A DNA stretch of 64,000 nt from CAYWOS01 sp964459985 (GTDB lineage Bacteria > Bacillota > Clostridia > Christensenellales > Aristaeellaceae), in NCBI GenBank assembly GCA_964459985.1, contig CAYWOS010000008.1, forward strand, positions 28,785-92,784, read 5' to 3'. The position numbers and the translations under genes were made by a program. Shown here piece after piece: positions 1 through 9,173 of this stretch (position 1 is its first letter; each line of letters opens with the position of its first letter). The notes beneath the pieces were generated by a model that did no database searches, was not told the origin of the DNA, and was given only the letters and a program-made list of their open reading frames with translations.

Positions 1-245
1 TATCTGGCCTTGAGCGCGCCCGTTTCCGCGACGGTTCGCGGAACGATGAAATGCGTGGTGTCGCCGTCCACGAACGCCTTGACCGTCACGGCCTGCTTGA
101 CCGTGTCGGAAGCGAGGTCGAGCGCGAGCGCGGCGTAATCCGTGCTTTCAGTGCTCTCGGCCGTCGCAAAGCGGGGCGTCCACGCCGCGCAGACAAGCGC
201 GGCGCAGACGGCGATCACGCGAATCAATCGCAGCATACGCTTCAT
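1..245 (-). CDS. Secreted thermonuclease-like (SNase family) protein, N-terminal part only
   Basis: The gene runs off the left edge; 81 N-terminal residues are visible. They begin with a signal peptide (MKRMLRLIRVIAVCAAL, then a hydrophobic run and an A-T-A cleavage area) followed by VKAFVDGDTTHFIVP and ETGALKAR. The VDGDT segment and the following LKAR match the start of the Staphylococcus-nuclease fold, where the Asp residues bind calcium. Related secreted nucleases of Clostridia share this opening. The ATG lies 10 bp after the stop of the sugar-binding protein gene, with no strong ribosome binding site in between, so translation may be coupled. Catalytic Arg and Glu residues fall outside the window, so activity cannot be judged. 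Confidence 0.6.
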   Translation of the reverse strand, partial: MKRMLRLIRVIAVCAALVCAAWTPRFATAESTESTDYAALALDLASDTVKQAVTVKAFVDGDTTHFIVPRTVAETGALKAR

Positions 246-255
246 GTCAGGGAGA

Positions 256-1653
256 TCAGTTGTTGTACTCGCACTCGTCGATGGCGTCTTCAAAAGCCTC
301 CGCGATGATCGCGTCGATATCGGCTTTACCGGCGGCGGCGAGACACTTGGTCATCAGATCGCCGACCTCGTCGCGGGCCGTCGAGGAGCCGTTGAAGGCG
401 GGCGAGGTGTAGTAGGCGTCCTCCTGCTCGAGACAGACCTTGGCGCTGAGCATGGCGATGTTCGCGCCGCCGTCGGCGTTGGCCAGCTCGTTGGCGTACG
501 CTTCGTTCTGCATGACCGATTTGAGCACCGGCACATAGCCCGACGCGAGCGAGAATTCCGCCTGGAATTCGACGGAGGTGGTCAGGAATTTGACGAACAG
601 CCAGGACGCGACGACCTCCTGCGGATTATCCTTCTTGAAGATGCAGACGCTCGGGCCCTGCGAGATGACCTTTTTGTTTTCGGTGTTCACCTGCGGGATG
701 GTGGCGATGCCCACCTCAAAGGGATAGGAGCCGTCGGCGTTGGCGGTGGGACGCTGATGTACCGCGCCGGCGGAGGAGCCGATGGACATATAGCTCTTGG
801 TTTCGGTGGTGGAGACAAACAAGCCCGAGGTGTACGAGCCGAACAGCGTCTGGGTGGTCAGGTATCCCTTGTTGCACCAGTCGCTGAACATTTTGACGAA
901 GCCGCGGTTGACCTCGTTGTCAAACAGGTAATGATCGCCGGTCGCGCTGGTATAGGGCGACTGATACTGCTCGCACATGGTGATGAACCAGTTGGCCTCG
1001 CTGTCGTAGCCCAGCGGGATGCTGGCGGGATCGATCGCCTTGATGGCGGCGCAGAGCTGTTCCAGCTCCTCCCACGTCGCGGGCACGGTCAGGTTATTGG
1101 CGTCAAAGAAGGTTTTGTTGTAGTAGAGCACTTCGGTGGACTTGGAGAAGGGCATGGTGTACATCAGCCCGTCGCCGAACTGCCGGCCTTCGTTGTAGTA
1201 ACCCTCGATGAAATCGGCTTTCTGTTCGTCGGTCAGGCCGAGAATTTCCGTCGAACCGTCGGCGCGCGTCACGGTGATGTCGCTGTCGATGTAGTTGTCC
1301 AGCGTAGCGACGACCTTGGCGAGGTTGTACAGCGCCACGTGATCGGGATAGCAGTAGGCGATGTTGGGCTGATTGCCGACGGTGATCTCGGTGCTGATCT
1401 GATCGCGCACGTCGTCGTAGCCGCCAACCGAGGTGTATTCGACGTGGATGTTGGGATAGAGCGCGTTGAATTCCACGATGTAGTCGTTCAGCACGGCCTG
1501 CAGATTCGCGCCCATCGTGTTATAGAAGGTGATGGTAACCTCGCTTCCGTCATAGCCGGTTTCGGGTACCTCGTAGGCGTCGGCGAACGAAACGCTGACG
1601 CAGCTCGTCAGAAGCACGGTCAGGAGCACGAGTACCGAGACAAGTTTTTTCAT
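256..1653 (-). CDS. Sugar ABC transporter substrate-binding protein (family 1 SBP)
   Basis: A 465-aa extracellular solute-binding protein that would capture a sugar or glycerol-phosphate-type ligand and deliver it to the two permeases encoded just upstream. The start is the ATG at 1653, preceded by AAGGAAGG. It has a signal peptide MKKLVSVLVLLTVLLTSC with a plausible lipobox (LTSC, Cys18), so it is probably a membrane-anchored lipoprotein. Typical family features follow: a hydrophobic beta strand (EVTITFYNTMG), a PNIHVEY segment, a Tyr-rich central part (EVLYYNKTFF) and an ASWLFVKFLT segment near the C terminus. It is the last transporter gene of a minus-strand operon (ATPase, permease, permease, SBP). 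Ligand cannot be told from sequence. Confidence 0.88.
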   Translation of the reverse strand: MKKLVSVLVLLTVLLTSCVSVSFADAYEVPETGYDGSEVTITFYNTMGANLQAVLNDYIVEFNALYPNIHVEYTSVGGYDDVRDQISTEITVGNQPNIAYCYPDHVALYNLAKVVATLDNYIDSDITVTRADGSTEILGLTDEQKADFIEGYYNEGRQFGDGLMYTMPFSKSTEVLYYNKTFFDANNLTVPATWEELEQLCAAIKAIDPASIPLGYDSEANWFITMCEQYQSPYTSATGDHYLFDNEVNRGFVKMFSDWCNKGYLTTQTLFGSYTSGLFVSTTETKSYMSIGSSAGAVHQRPTANADGSYPFEVGIATIPQVNTENKKVISQGPSVCIFKKDNPQEVVASWLFVKFLTTSVEFQAEFSLASGYVPVLKSVMQNEAYANELANADGGANIAMLSAKVCLEQEDAYYTSPAFNGSSTARDEVGDLMTKCLAAAGKADIDAIIAEAFEDAIDECEYNN

Positions 1654-1709
1654 GGGTTGTTCCTTCCTTTCGTTTGATCGGGGGATATGTTGACGGGCCT
1701 TGCGGTCCG

Positions 1710-2600
1710 TTAGCCCTTGATGCCGCTGCGGCTGACGCCCGACATGATGTACTTGCGCAGGAACACGAACACGAGAAAGAGCGGCGCCGAAACCAGCGCG
1801 ACGGCCGCCATCTGCACGGGATAGTTCACGTCGCCCGTCGATTCGGTGAAGGCGTTGCGCAGGCCGTTGGTAATCAGGCGGTGCGCCTCGTCGTTGGCGA
1901 CCAGACGCGGCCAGATGTAGGAGTTCCACGCGCCCATCATTTTGAGGATGGTGATAGAAATGAGCGTGGGCAGCGAAAGCGGCACCATGACCTTCCACAG
2001 ATACTTGAAATCGCCCGTGCCGTCCACCTTGGCGGCAAGGTACAATTCGTTCGGAATCTGCAGGAAATTCTGCCGCAAAAGATAGATGTAGAACACGCTG
2101 ACTAAGAAGGGCACGATGAGCACGGTGTAGGTGTTGATCCAGCCGAACGTCGTGACCGTCGAGTAGTTGGTGATGGTGAACAACTCGCCCGGGATCATCA
2201 TGGTGGCGAGCAGGCAGGCGAAGAGCAGCTCCTTGCCCTTGAATTCGAGCCGCGCGAAGGCAAAGGCGGTCAGGATGGTGATGACCAGCGAAAGCAGCGT
2301 CGAAATCAATCCGACGATCATGGTGTTGATGAACAGCCGTCCCAGATTCGCCGTGGTGAAGGCGGTGATGTAGTTGCTAAACAGGATGACCTGCGGCCAG
2401 AAGGTGGGCGTGTTCATGCGGTACTCGTCGAGCGATTTGACCGAGGAAATGAGCATCCAGTAGAACGGGAACAGCACGATGCCCGCCATGACGAGCAAAA
2501 AGCCGTAGATCAGGCACTCGTAGAGCGCCTTCCCGACGCGCTGCTTGGCGGTCTCGCTTTTGAGATTCCTGATATGCATGGTTTCGGCGGATTCGTTCAT
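1710..2600 (-). CDS. Sugar ABC transporter permease, MalG type
   Basis: A 296-aa inner-membrane permease of the binding-protein-dependent transport family, with about six hydrophobic spans beginning at YECLIYGFLLVMAGIVLF. The EAA loop that docks to the ATPase is visible as ELYLAAKVDGTGDFKYLWKV. The typical MalG-type C terminus with LRKYIMSGVSRSGIKG is present. I place the start at the ATG at 2600, because GGAGAGGTG lies about 11 nt upstream; a GTG at 2624 would put that site inside the gene. It follows the other permease gene by 37 bp and precedes the binding-protein gene, so the two permeases presumably form the heterodimeric channel. Confidence 0.88.
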   Translation of the reverse strand: MNESAETMHIRNLKSETAKQRVGKALYECLIYGFLLVMAGIVLFPFYWMLISSVKSLDEYRMNTPTFWPQVILFSNYITAFTTANLGRLFINTMIVGLISTLLSLVITILTAFAFARLEFKGKELLFACLLATMMIPGELFTITNYSTVTTFGWINTYTVLIVPFLVSVFYIYLLRQNFLQIPNELYLAAKVDGTGDFKYLWKVMVPLSLPTLISITILKMMGAWNSYIWPRLVANDEAHRLITNGLRNAFTESTGDVNYPVQMAAVALVSAPLFLVFVFLRKYIMSGVSRSGIKG

Positions 2601-2637
2601 TTTATGCGGCACCTCTCCGATCACGAATGGACGGCGG

Positions 2638-3582
2638 TCAATAGTGAATGCGTTTCTTGCTGACCTGCAGATTGATCAGCGTGACGACCAAAATGATGGC
2701 AAACAGGATGAGCGCGGCGGCGCTGGCGCGCCCCTGGCTGTTGGTGCTCAAGGCATCGTAAATGAAGCCGACCATCGTATTGAGCCGCCCGGCGTCGTCC
2801 GGCGGGCCCATCTTCACGCCGAAAATGCCCACGATGCTGGTGTATTCCTTGAAGCCGCCGATAAAGCCGGTGATGACGACATAGGCGAGCATGGGCGAGA
2901 GAAGCGGCACGGTAATGCGCGTGAATATACGGCGGCGCGGCGTCGAATCGACCTTGGCGGCGTCGTAATACTGCTTGTTGATGCTCTGCAGGCCGCCCAG
3001 CAGCACCAGAATCTTGAAGGGCAGCGCGTTCCAGATGATGTATACGATCATCACGGTCAGGTTCGCCGTGTAGGACGAGCCGTAATTGATCCAGTTGACG
3101 CGCGTGCCGCCGAAAAACTCGATGACGTTGTTGATGATGCCCGCCGTGACGACGATCTCGTTCGCCGTGCCGTAGAAGCTGCCCACGATGTTGAACATGG
3201 CGGCGAACACCATGCCGATGGCGATGGAATTGGTGACGTAAGGCAGGAAAAAGATGGTCTGGAGGATCTTGCGGAAGGGCTTGATGGCGTTGAGCGCCAC
3301 GGCGATGAGCAGCGCCAGCATCGTCGATATGGGCACCGTCCACACGCACAGAAGCACGGTGTTCTGCAGGCAGTTCAAAAACCGCTTATAGTTGAGCACC
3401 TTGGCGAAATTCCCGATGCCAAACGCGAAGGTCTGCCCGCCCGCCGCCTTGAGGCCGCTGTAGTTTTCCAGCAGCGACATGCGCACGGTGTTGAAGATCG
3501 GCCACACCGTGAACACCAGCAAAAGCAAGATCGCCGGCGCGAGATAGAGCCACGCCTTCCATTGCCGCTTACCGTCAACCAT
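2638..3582 (-). CDS. Sugar ABC transporter permease, MalF type
   Basis: A 314-aa permease with about six spans; the N-terminal pattern WLYLAPAILLLLVFTVWPIFNTVRMSL is characteristic of the MalF/UgpA side of CUT1 importers. The ATPase-docking loop is INKQYYDAAKVDSTPRRRIF. Its first 8 bp overlap the end of the ATPase gene, showing tight co-translation, and the MalG-type partner follows 37 bp later. Together these would form the membrane channel for the solute bound by the protein at 256-1653. Confidence 0.88.
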   Translation of the reverse strand: MVDGKRQWKAWLYLAPAILLLLVFTVWPIFNTVRMSLLENYSGLKAAGGQTFAFGIGNFAKVLNYKRFLNCLQNTVLLCVWTVPISTMLALLIAVALNAIKPFRKILQTIFFLPYVTNSIAIGMVFAAMFNIVGSFYGTANEIVVTAGIINNVIEFFGGTRVNWINYGSSYTANLTVMIVYIIWNALPFKILVLLGGLQSINKQYYDAAKVDSTPRRRIFTRITVPLLSPMLAYVVITGFIGGFKEYTSIVGIFGVKMGPPDDAGRLNTMVGFIYDALSTNSQGRASAAALILFAIILVVTLINLQVSKKRIHY

Positions 3583-4687
3583 CTTTCCGCACCTCGAATG
3601 GAATCCTGTCTTCGCTGGCCTTGCTGAATATGAACAGCTTGCCGGGCTTGACGGCGTAACGGACGAATTCGCTTGACAGATCGACCTTGTTGTCCGAGCT
3701 GATGATGGCGCGCACCTGCGGGTTGAGCGAGGCGTCGTGCGCGCACACGACGCTCACGTCGCGTCCCATGACCTCGACGTTGTTCAGGCGGCATTTGAGC
3801 GGGCCGTCCCCGCACAGCGTGAAGCCCTCGGGACGAATGCCCACGACGACCTCCTGATCGGCCACGCCGGGCACGTCCAACACGGCGTCCCCGCCGATCA
3901 GCAGTCTGCCGTCCGCCACGCGCCCGGAGAATACGTTAATGGGCGGCGTGCCCAGAAAGCGCGCGACGAACAGGTTGACGGGATTGTCGTACACCTCCTG
4001 CGGCTGGCCGATCTGCTGCACCACGCCGAGCTTCATCACCACGATCATGTCGGAAATGCTCATCGCTTCCTCCTGATCGTGCGTGACGAATACGGTGGTG
4101 ATGCCCGTTTCTTTTTGGATTCTGCGGATTTCCTCGCGCGTTTGCAGGCGCAGGCGCGCGTCGAGGTTGGACAGCGGCTCGTCCAACAGCAGCACGCGCG
4201 GCATTTTAACCAGCGCGCGCGCGATGGCGACGCGCTGCTGCTGCCCGCCCGAGAGCTCGCTGGGCTTACGATCCATCAGTTCCTCGATCTGCACCATTCG
4301 GGCGACCCGCTGCGCGCGGTCCAGCATGTCGTCCTTGGACAGCTTATCCTCGCCCTTGAGGTTTTGCAGGGGAAAAAGGATGTTCTGCTTGACTGTCAAG
4401 TGCGGATAAAGCGCGTAATTCTGGAACACCAGCCCGATGCCGCGCTTTTCGGTGGACAACTCGGTCACGTCGTCCTCGCCGAAATAGATCTTCCCGGCGG
4501 TCGGCTTTTGCAGACCGCTGATCATGTACAGCGTCGTACTTTTGCCGCAACCCGAGGGGCCGAGCAAACCGATCAATTTGCCATCCGGGATGGTGAAATT
4601 CAGGTCGCTGACCGCCACGACGTCCTTCCCGGACGTTTTGGATTTGTTGGGAAACACTTTGGTCAGGGCTTGCAGAACGATTTTCAT
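3575..4687 (-). CDS. Sugar ABC transporter ATPase (MsmX/UgpC/MalK type)
   Basis: A 370-aa ATPase that powers carbohydrate import at the inner face of the membrane. Walker A is GPSGCGKS (43-50), the Q-loop VFQNYALYP follows near 88, the signature is LSGGQQQR (from 145), Walker B is VLLLDEP (165-171), and the switch His lies in VFVTHDQEEA. A C-terminal regulatory OB-like part (residues about 240-370) is present, as in MalK/MsmX. The ATG at 4687 has AGGGG upstream. It is the first gene of the transporter set after the RDD gene. ATPases of this type often serve several importers; the second sugar importer in this window (35656-38863) has no ATPase of its own, so sharing is likely (inference). Confidence 0.9.
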   Translation of the reverse strand: MKIVLQALTKVFPNKSKTSGKDVVAVSDLNFTIPDGKLIGLLGPSGCGKSTTLYMISGLQKPTAGKIYFGEDDVTELSTEKRGIGLVFQNYALYPHLTVKQNILFPLQNLKGEDKLSKDDMLDRAQRVARMVQIEELMDRKPSELSGGQQQRVAIARALVKMPRVLLLDEPLSNLDARLRLQTREEIRRIQKETGITTVFVTHDQEEAMSISDMIVVMKLGVVQQIGQPQEVYDNPVNLFVARFLGTPPINVFSGRVADGRLLIGGDAVLDVPGVADQEVVVGIRPEGFTLCGDGPLKCRLNNVEVMGRDVSVVCAHDASLNPQVRAIISSDNKVDLSSEFVRYAVKPGKLFIFSKASEDRIPFEVRKDG

Positions 4688-4706
4688 AGGATCCCCTCTT
4701 GCGTTG

Positions 4707-5471
4707 TTATTCTTCCGTTTGCGCGGCGACCTCTTCGGCGTGCCGCTGATTGATCCATGCGATTTGGGCGTCCTTGTCGGCAAAGATTCTCTGGCTGCCG
4801 AAATCGACGGCGATCGTGCCCGCGATCAGATCGTGAACGGGCGTGTGATTGCGCGTGGCGATAGGCAGGATACCTTCCAGCAGCGCAAGCGCGATCAGCA
4901 CGATCGTGCCCACGGCGCCGATGCCGCCGAAATACAGCATCATCAGGATGTAGACCGGGATCATCGTCTCCAGCGTATACTTGCCCAGCACCGCGCGGAC
5001 AAACATCGTGACGGCGTTGACCCGGATTCCGTCGGCGCGCATGACCGCCAGGCCGAATACCTTCTTCCCCAGCGTTTGCCCGTTCCCGAACAAAAGCGGC
5101 ACGGCGAACTCGACGGCGAGATAGCCCAGCAGGATGCCGAACGTCGTGATGAGGAAGGTCAGGCGGATCAGGACGTCGTACGCGCCGACCGCCTCCGGAT
5201 CGCCGCCGAGCGCGGCGTACGCCGCATTGAGCCGCTCAAGCCCGTCGGGCGTCAGGCGCTCGTACTCCTCGAGCGACATGTGAAAATCCACATTGTACTC
5301 CGCCGCGTACCTGTCGTAACAGGCGTTGAGCGCCGCGTTGTGCCCGTCGTATCCCGTCGCCGCCGAAAGCGCCCACGCAAACAGCACGGCGACGATCGCC
5401 AGAATGATGATATCGAAAAGGCTGGCGGAAATACGCTTCCACATGCTCGCCTTTTGCAGATCCGCCGTCAT
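4707..5471 (-). CDS. RDD family membrane protein
   Basis: A 254-aa integral membrane protein with three to four hydrophobic spans. The family pattern is visible: an early Arg (WKRISASLFDIIILAIVAVL) with the Asp in the first span, and later QTLGKKVFGLAVMR and HTPVHDLIAGTIAV. Between spans one and two lies an acidic extracytoplasmic loop of about 80 residues. RDD proteins are of mixed or unknown function; some have been linked to cation transport. The start is the ATG at 5471, preceded by GGAGGAG with 9 nt spacing; an ATG at 5489 would overlap that site. Only 19 bp separate it from the ATPase gene, so it may be transcribed with the importer. Confidence 0.8.
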   Translation of the reverse strand: MTADLQKASMWKRISASLFDIIILAIVAVLFAWALSAATGYDGHNAALNACYDRYAAEYNVDFHMSLEEYERLTPDGLERLNAAYAALGGDPEAVGAYDVLIRLTFLITTFGILLGYLAVEFAVPLLFGNGQTLGKKVFGLAVMRADGIRVNAVTMFVRAVLGKYTLETMIPVYILMMLYFGGIGAVGTIVLIALALLEGILPIATRNHTPVHDLIAGTIAVDFGSQRIFADKDAQIAWINQRHAEEVAAQTEE

Positions 5472-5527
5472 GCCGTCTGACTCCTCCATCGGGATTTGCC
5501 GTCGCCGCCTTTGTGTTCCGAGCATAA

Positions 5528-5556
5528 ATTATACAACATTCACGGACAAAAAACAT
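5528..5556 (-). promoter_or_regulatory. Candidate promoter for the RDD/ABC transporter genes
   Basis: A perfect TATAAT (5533-5528, minus strand) lies about 57 bp upstream of the RDD start in an AT-rich gap. The -35 region at 17-bp spacing (ATGTTT) is a poor match to TTGACA, so the assignment rests mainly on the -10 element. Confidence 0.35.
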
Positions 5557-5590
5557 AATCATTACGGATTCTTTAGAAATTGTTGATGAT

Positions 5591-7801
5591 TTAGCCGCGC
5601 GCCGCGCCGTCTTTCCCGTCATCGCCGGCGGACTTCCCCGCGCCGGACGGTTTTCCCGCGCCGGAAGGCTTGACGTAGCGGATCGGCATCGACGCGCCCG
5701 GCTCGCCGTTGTTCGGCGTGAACACGATGTCGTTCCCGGTAAGCGACAGCGCGCCGCTCGAGCCGGACACACGCCCGTCGCGCAGCAGCATGACGACGAT
5801 CTTTTCGTTGAGCATCGGGCCGCCGCGCCGCTTGAGCCCGTCCTTCCACAGCGTGAACGCGCAGCCGCCCTTCCAGTCGGAGCAGCCGAACGCCATGCGG
5901 TTCTCGACCACGGGCTTCCCGCAGAGCGGGCAGACCACGCCCTCGAGCGGCTTGGCGGCGCTCGCCGTTTTGCCGCGCTTAACGCCCTTGGCGCGCAGGT
6001 TTTCGGGGATTTCGCGGTCGCTTTGATCATCCCGCGCGTAGGAAACGAGGAATTCGGTCAGCTTCCGAATGCCCTGCATAAAGCGCTCGGTATCGCGCTT
6101 GTTCTGGGCGATTTCGTCCAGCGCCAGCTCCCAGCGCCCCGTCGTTTCGGGCGAGGCGATCTCCCCGGGCGCGACGGCGATGAGCGCCACGCCCTTTTCG
6201 GTCGCCAGCAGCGCGCGCCCCCTGCGGGCGGCGTAGCCCACGGCGATGATGCGCTCGATGATCGCCGCGCGCGTCGCCGGCGTGCCGATGCCCGATCCGC
6301 GCATCTGCTCGCGCAGCGCCTCGTCGGTCGATTCGCGCCCGGCGTTCTCCATCGCGGCGAGCAGGGACGCGTCGGTATGCGGCGCGGGCGGCTTGGTCGA
6401 TTCCTTCTTCACGGCCGCCGAAACGGTTTCCCGGCCGTCGCCCTCCCTGAGATCGGGCAGCGTCGGCTCCTTGCCGTCCTCGCCGCCGTACAGCGCCTTC
6501 CAGCCGCCTATACGCACGGCGCGCCCGACGCTCCCGAACGCCTCGCCCTCGCAAAGCGTGGTCACGCGGATCTGATCGTACTCGTGCGTCGGATAGAACG
6601 CCGCGATCGTGCGGCGCGCGATCATGTCGAACAGCCGTCCTTCATCCTGCGGCAGCTTATCGACGGGCGCGGTCTGCGGCGTGGGAATGATGGCGTGGTG
6701 ATCGGACACCTTCGCGTTGTCAAACATGCGCTTTGATACGGGCAGCTTGCCGTCGCGCCACGGGATGCTTTCGACAAACGGCTGATACTCACCCGGCAGC
6801 TTGGTCAGCGTCAGCCGCGCGCGCCCGATCATATCCGTCGGCAGATAGCGGCTGTCGGTGCGCGGATAGGTGATCGCTTTCCATTTCTCGTAGAGCGACT
6901 GCGCCGTTTTGAGCGTTTTGTCGGCGGTGAAGCCGAGCCGGCGGTTGGCGTCGCGCTGCAAGGAGGTCAGGTCGTACAATTGCGGCGGCAGCTCGCGCTT
7001 TTCCTCGCGCTCGACCGTGCGCACCCGCGCCGTCTTGCCTTTGACCGCTTTGGCGATCGCGTCGGCTTTTTCCTTGGTCGGGATGCGGAAAGCGGTCTTT
7101 TCGTCCTCCGCTTTTTCGTCGAACCATCTGCCCTCGTAATCGCCGAAGGACGCCGTGACCGTAAAATACTCCTCGGGCTTGAACGCCTCGATCTCCAGAT
7201 GACGCTTGACGAGAATGGCGAGCGTGGGCGTCTGCACGCGTCCGATGGAGAGCAGCGCGTTGAAGCGCAGCGTGAACGCGCGGCTGGCGTTCATGCCCAC
7301 CAGCCAATCGGCGTGCGAGCGGCACAGCGCGCTTTTATACAGCCCGTCGTACGCGGACGAAGGCTTCAGCGCGGCGAATCCCTCGCGGATCGCCTCGTCG
7401 GTCATCGAATTGATCCACAGCCTCTGCACGGGTTTTGCGCATTTCGCCTGCTCGTAGATCAGGCGAAAGATCAGTTCTCCCTCGCGCCCGGCGTCCGTCG
7501 CGCAGATGACGGAATCGGTTTCCTTGGCGCAGATGAGCTTCCTAATAACCGAAAACTGCGATTTCGTCTTGGTCAGCACCTTGGTGGGAATGCTTGGGGG
7601 CAGGATGGGCAGATCGTCCATGCGCCATTTCTTGTAGCGCGCGTCGATCTCGTCCGGCTCGCACAGCGTCACCAGATGCCCGACCGCCCACGTGACGGTA
7701 TACTCCCCGCCGCGCAGAAAGCCCTCGCCGCGCTCGCCGCACTTGAGCACGCGCGCGATATCCCTGCCCACGCTCGGCTTTTCCGCCACCACAACGATCA
7801 A
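5591..7801 (-). CDS. topB: DNA topoisomerase III (type IA)
   Basis: A 736-aa type IA topoisomerase that relaxes and decatenates DNA by passing a strand through a transient single-strand break. The Toprim domain opens with VVAEKPSVGRDIARVL and contains the metal-binding ATDAGREGELIFR motif. The active-site Tyr is in ITYPRTDSRYL. SIGRVQTPTLAILV and GIGTPATRAAIIERI, both standard for TopB, are present. Near the C terminus, CPLCGKPVVE with GCSDWKGGC forms a zinc ribbon, followed by a small TopB C-terminal domain and a low-complexity GAGKPSGAGK tail. It lies 16 bp behind lpd on the same strand. Length is normal for clostridial TopB. Confidence 0.95.
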   Translation of the reverse strand: MIVVVAEKPSVGRDIARVLKCGERGEGFLRGGEYTVTWAVGHLVTLCEPDEIDARYKKWRMDDLPILPPSIPTKVLTKTKSQFSVIRKLICAKETDSVICATDAGREGELIFRLIYEQAKCAKPVQRLWINSMTDEAIREGFAALKPSSAYDGLYKSALCRSHADWLVGMNASRAFTLRFNALLSIGRVQTPTLAILVKRHLEIEAFKPEEYFTVTASFGDYEGRWFDEKAEDEKTAFRIPTKEKADAIAKAVKGKTARVRTVEREEKRELPPQLYDLTSLQRDANRRLGFTADKTLKTAQSLYEKWKAITYPRTDSRYLPTDMIGRARLTLTKLPGEYQPFVESIPWRDGKLPVSKRMFDNAKVSDHHAIIPTPQTAPVDKLPQDEGRLFDMIARRTIAAFYPTHEYDQIRVTTLCEGEAFGSVGRAVRIGGWKALYGGEDGKEPTLPDLREGDGRETVSAAVKKESTKPPAPHTDASLLAAMENAGRESTDEALREQMRGSGIGTPATRAAIIERIIAVGYAARRGRALLATEKGVALIAVAPGEIASPETTGRWELALDEIAQNKRDTERFMQGIRKLTEFLVSYARDDQSDREIPENLRAKGVKRGKTASAAKPLEGVVCPLCGKPVVENRMAFGCSDWKGGCAFTLWKDGLKRRGGPMLNEKIVVMLLRDGRVSGSSGALSLTGNDIVFTPNNGEPGASMPIRYVKPSGAGKPSGAGKSAGDDGKDGAARG

Positions 7802-7817
7802 GCGATCGCCTCCCCCT

Positions 7818-9173
7818 TCACCGCCTCGGCCCCTGATGAATCGCGCGGCCGTGCGCGCCCTCCAGCGCGTCGGTCAATCCCTCGCAGAAGGAGGGATGCG
7901 GACGGATGAAACGCGTCAGATCGGAAATTGTCAGACCGTTCACGATCGCGCAGGTGATTTCGTCGATCAGATCGCCGGCGCGCTCGCACATCATCTGCGC
8001 GCCAAGGATCTTTTCGGTCCCGGCGTCGAACACGACCTTGATATACGCGCCCTCGGAGCCGGAAATCAGGCTGCGCGCGTTGCCGCCCATGAGGAATTTG
8101 CTTGATTTGACGTTCATCCCGCGCTCCTTCGCCTCCTGTTCGGTCAAGCCGACGCAGGCGATCTCGGGCGAGAGGTAGACGCAGGAGGGCACGACAGACT
8201 GATCGACGGCGGCTTCCTTCCCCGCCAGCTGATCGGCCAGCGCGACGCCCTGCGCCGAGGCGACGTGCGCGAGCTGGATGCCGCCCGTCACGTCGCCGAC
8301 GGCGTACACGCCGGGCACGCTCGTGCGGAAGCGCTCGTCCGCGACGACTGCGCCGCGATTCATCTGCACGGAAAAACCCTCGGCGAACAGCCCGTCGGTA
8401 TTGGGCCTGCGCCCGACGGCGACCAGCACGGCGTCGGCCGCGATTTCACCGCCGTCCGACAGCGCGCAGACGACGCCGTCCGAATGCGTAAACCGCTCGG
8501 CGCGGACGCCGCAACGGACGTCGATCCCCAGCTTTTTAAGGAGCATCGTCGTTTTCTGGCTGATCTCGCGGTCGAGCGCCGGCAGGATGCGCGGCATGGC
8601 TTCCACAATCGTCACGCGGCTGCCCAGCGCCGCGAACGCGCTCGCCATCTCGACGCCGATCACGCCGCCGCCAAGAATGAGCAGGCGCTCGTACGCCGTC
8701 TCGGAGAACAATACTTCGTCGCTGGTCAGGATATTTTCACCGTTGATGCCCTCGATCGGCGGCAGCGCGGGCTTGGCGCCGACGGCGATCAGGAGGGCGT
8801 CCGCCTCGTAGATTTCGCCGCCGCAGGACACATGCCGCGCGTCCCTGATCACGGCGCGGCCGTTGATCAGCGTGATTTTGTTCTGTTTGAGCAGCGTTTC
8901 GATGCCGCCGCGGAGCTGCGCGACGACGCCGCGATTCCACGCCTGAAGCGCTTTCATATCAACGGGCGCTTCGGCAAGCGCGCCCATGCGCGCCGCCTCG
9001 CGCCGCGTTTCCGCCGCGTGCAAAAGCGCCTTGGCGGGCACGCAGCCGCGATTCAAACACGTGCCGCCGCACTCGCGTTCCTCGAACACCGTCACCGTCA
9101 TGCCGTTCTGCGCGGCGCGGATCGCCGCCTCATAGCCGCCCGGCCCCGCGCCGATCACGATCAAATCCGTCAT
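7818..9173 (-). CDS. lpdA: Dihydrolipoyl dehydrogenase (L protein of glycine cleavage)
   Basis: A 451-aa flavoprotein disulfide reductase that reoxidises the dihydrolipoyl arm of GcvH, passing electrons through FAD to NAD+. The FAD-binding GAGPGGYEAA motif is at the N terminus; the redox-active pair is in GGTCLNRGCVPAK; the NAD site is LGGGVIGVEMASAF; the second FAD motif is VYAVGDVTGG; and the C-terminal catalytic His-Glu region reads IRPHPSFCEGLTDAL. The start is the ATG at 9173 with GAAGGAGG 8 nt upstream, overlapping the lplA stop by 4 bp. The short form without an N-terminal lipoyl domain and the position beside lplA and the gcv genes point to service in glycine cleavage. Confidence 0.93.
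   Translation of the reverse strand: MTDLIVIGAGPGGYEAAIRAAQNGMTVTVFEERECGGTCLNRGCVPAKALLHAAETRREAARMGALAEAPVDMKALQAWNRGVVAQLRGGIETLLKQNKITLINGRAVIRDARHVSCGGEIYEADALLIAVGAKPALPPIEGINGENILTSDEVLFSETAYERLLILGGGVIGVEMASAFAALGSRVTIVEAMPRILPALDREISQKTTMLLKKLGIDVRCGVRAERFTHSDGVVCALSDGGEIAADAVLVAVGRRPNTDGLFAEGFSVQMNRGAVVADERFRTSVPGVYAVGDVTGGIQLAHVASAQGVALADQLAGKEAAVDQSVVPSCVYLSPEIACVGLTEQEAKERGMNVKSSKFLMGGNARSLISGSEGAYIKVVFDAGTEKILGAQMMCERAGDLIDEITCAIVNGLTISDLTRFIRPHPSFCEGLTDALEGAHGRAIHQGPRR

Noticed and set aside
142..1677. Long plus-strand open frame opposite the sugar-binding protein gene
   Set aside because: High-GC antisense shadow: biased Arg/Gly/Asp/Val composition, no ribosome binding site, no family match, while the minus-strand frame has a signal peptide and family motifs.
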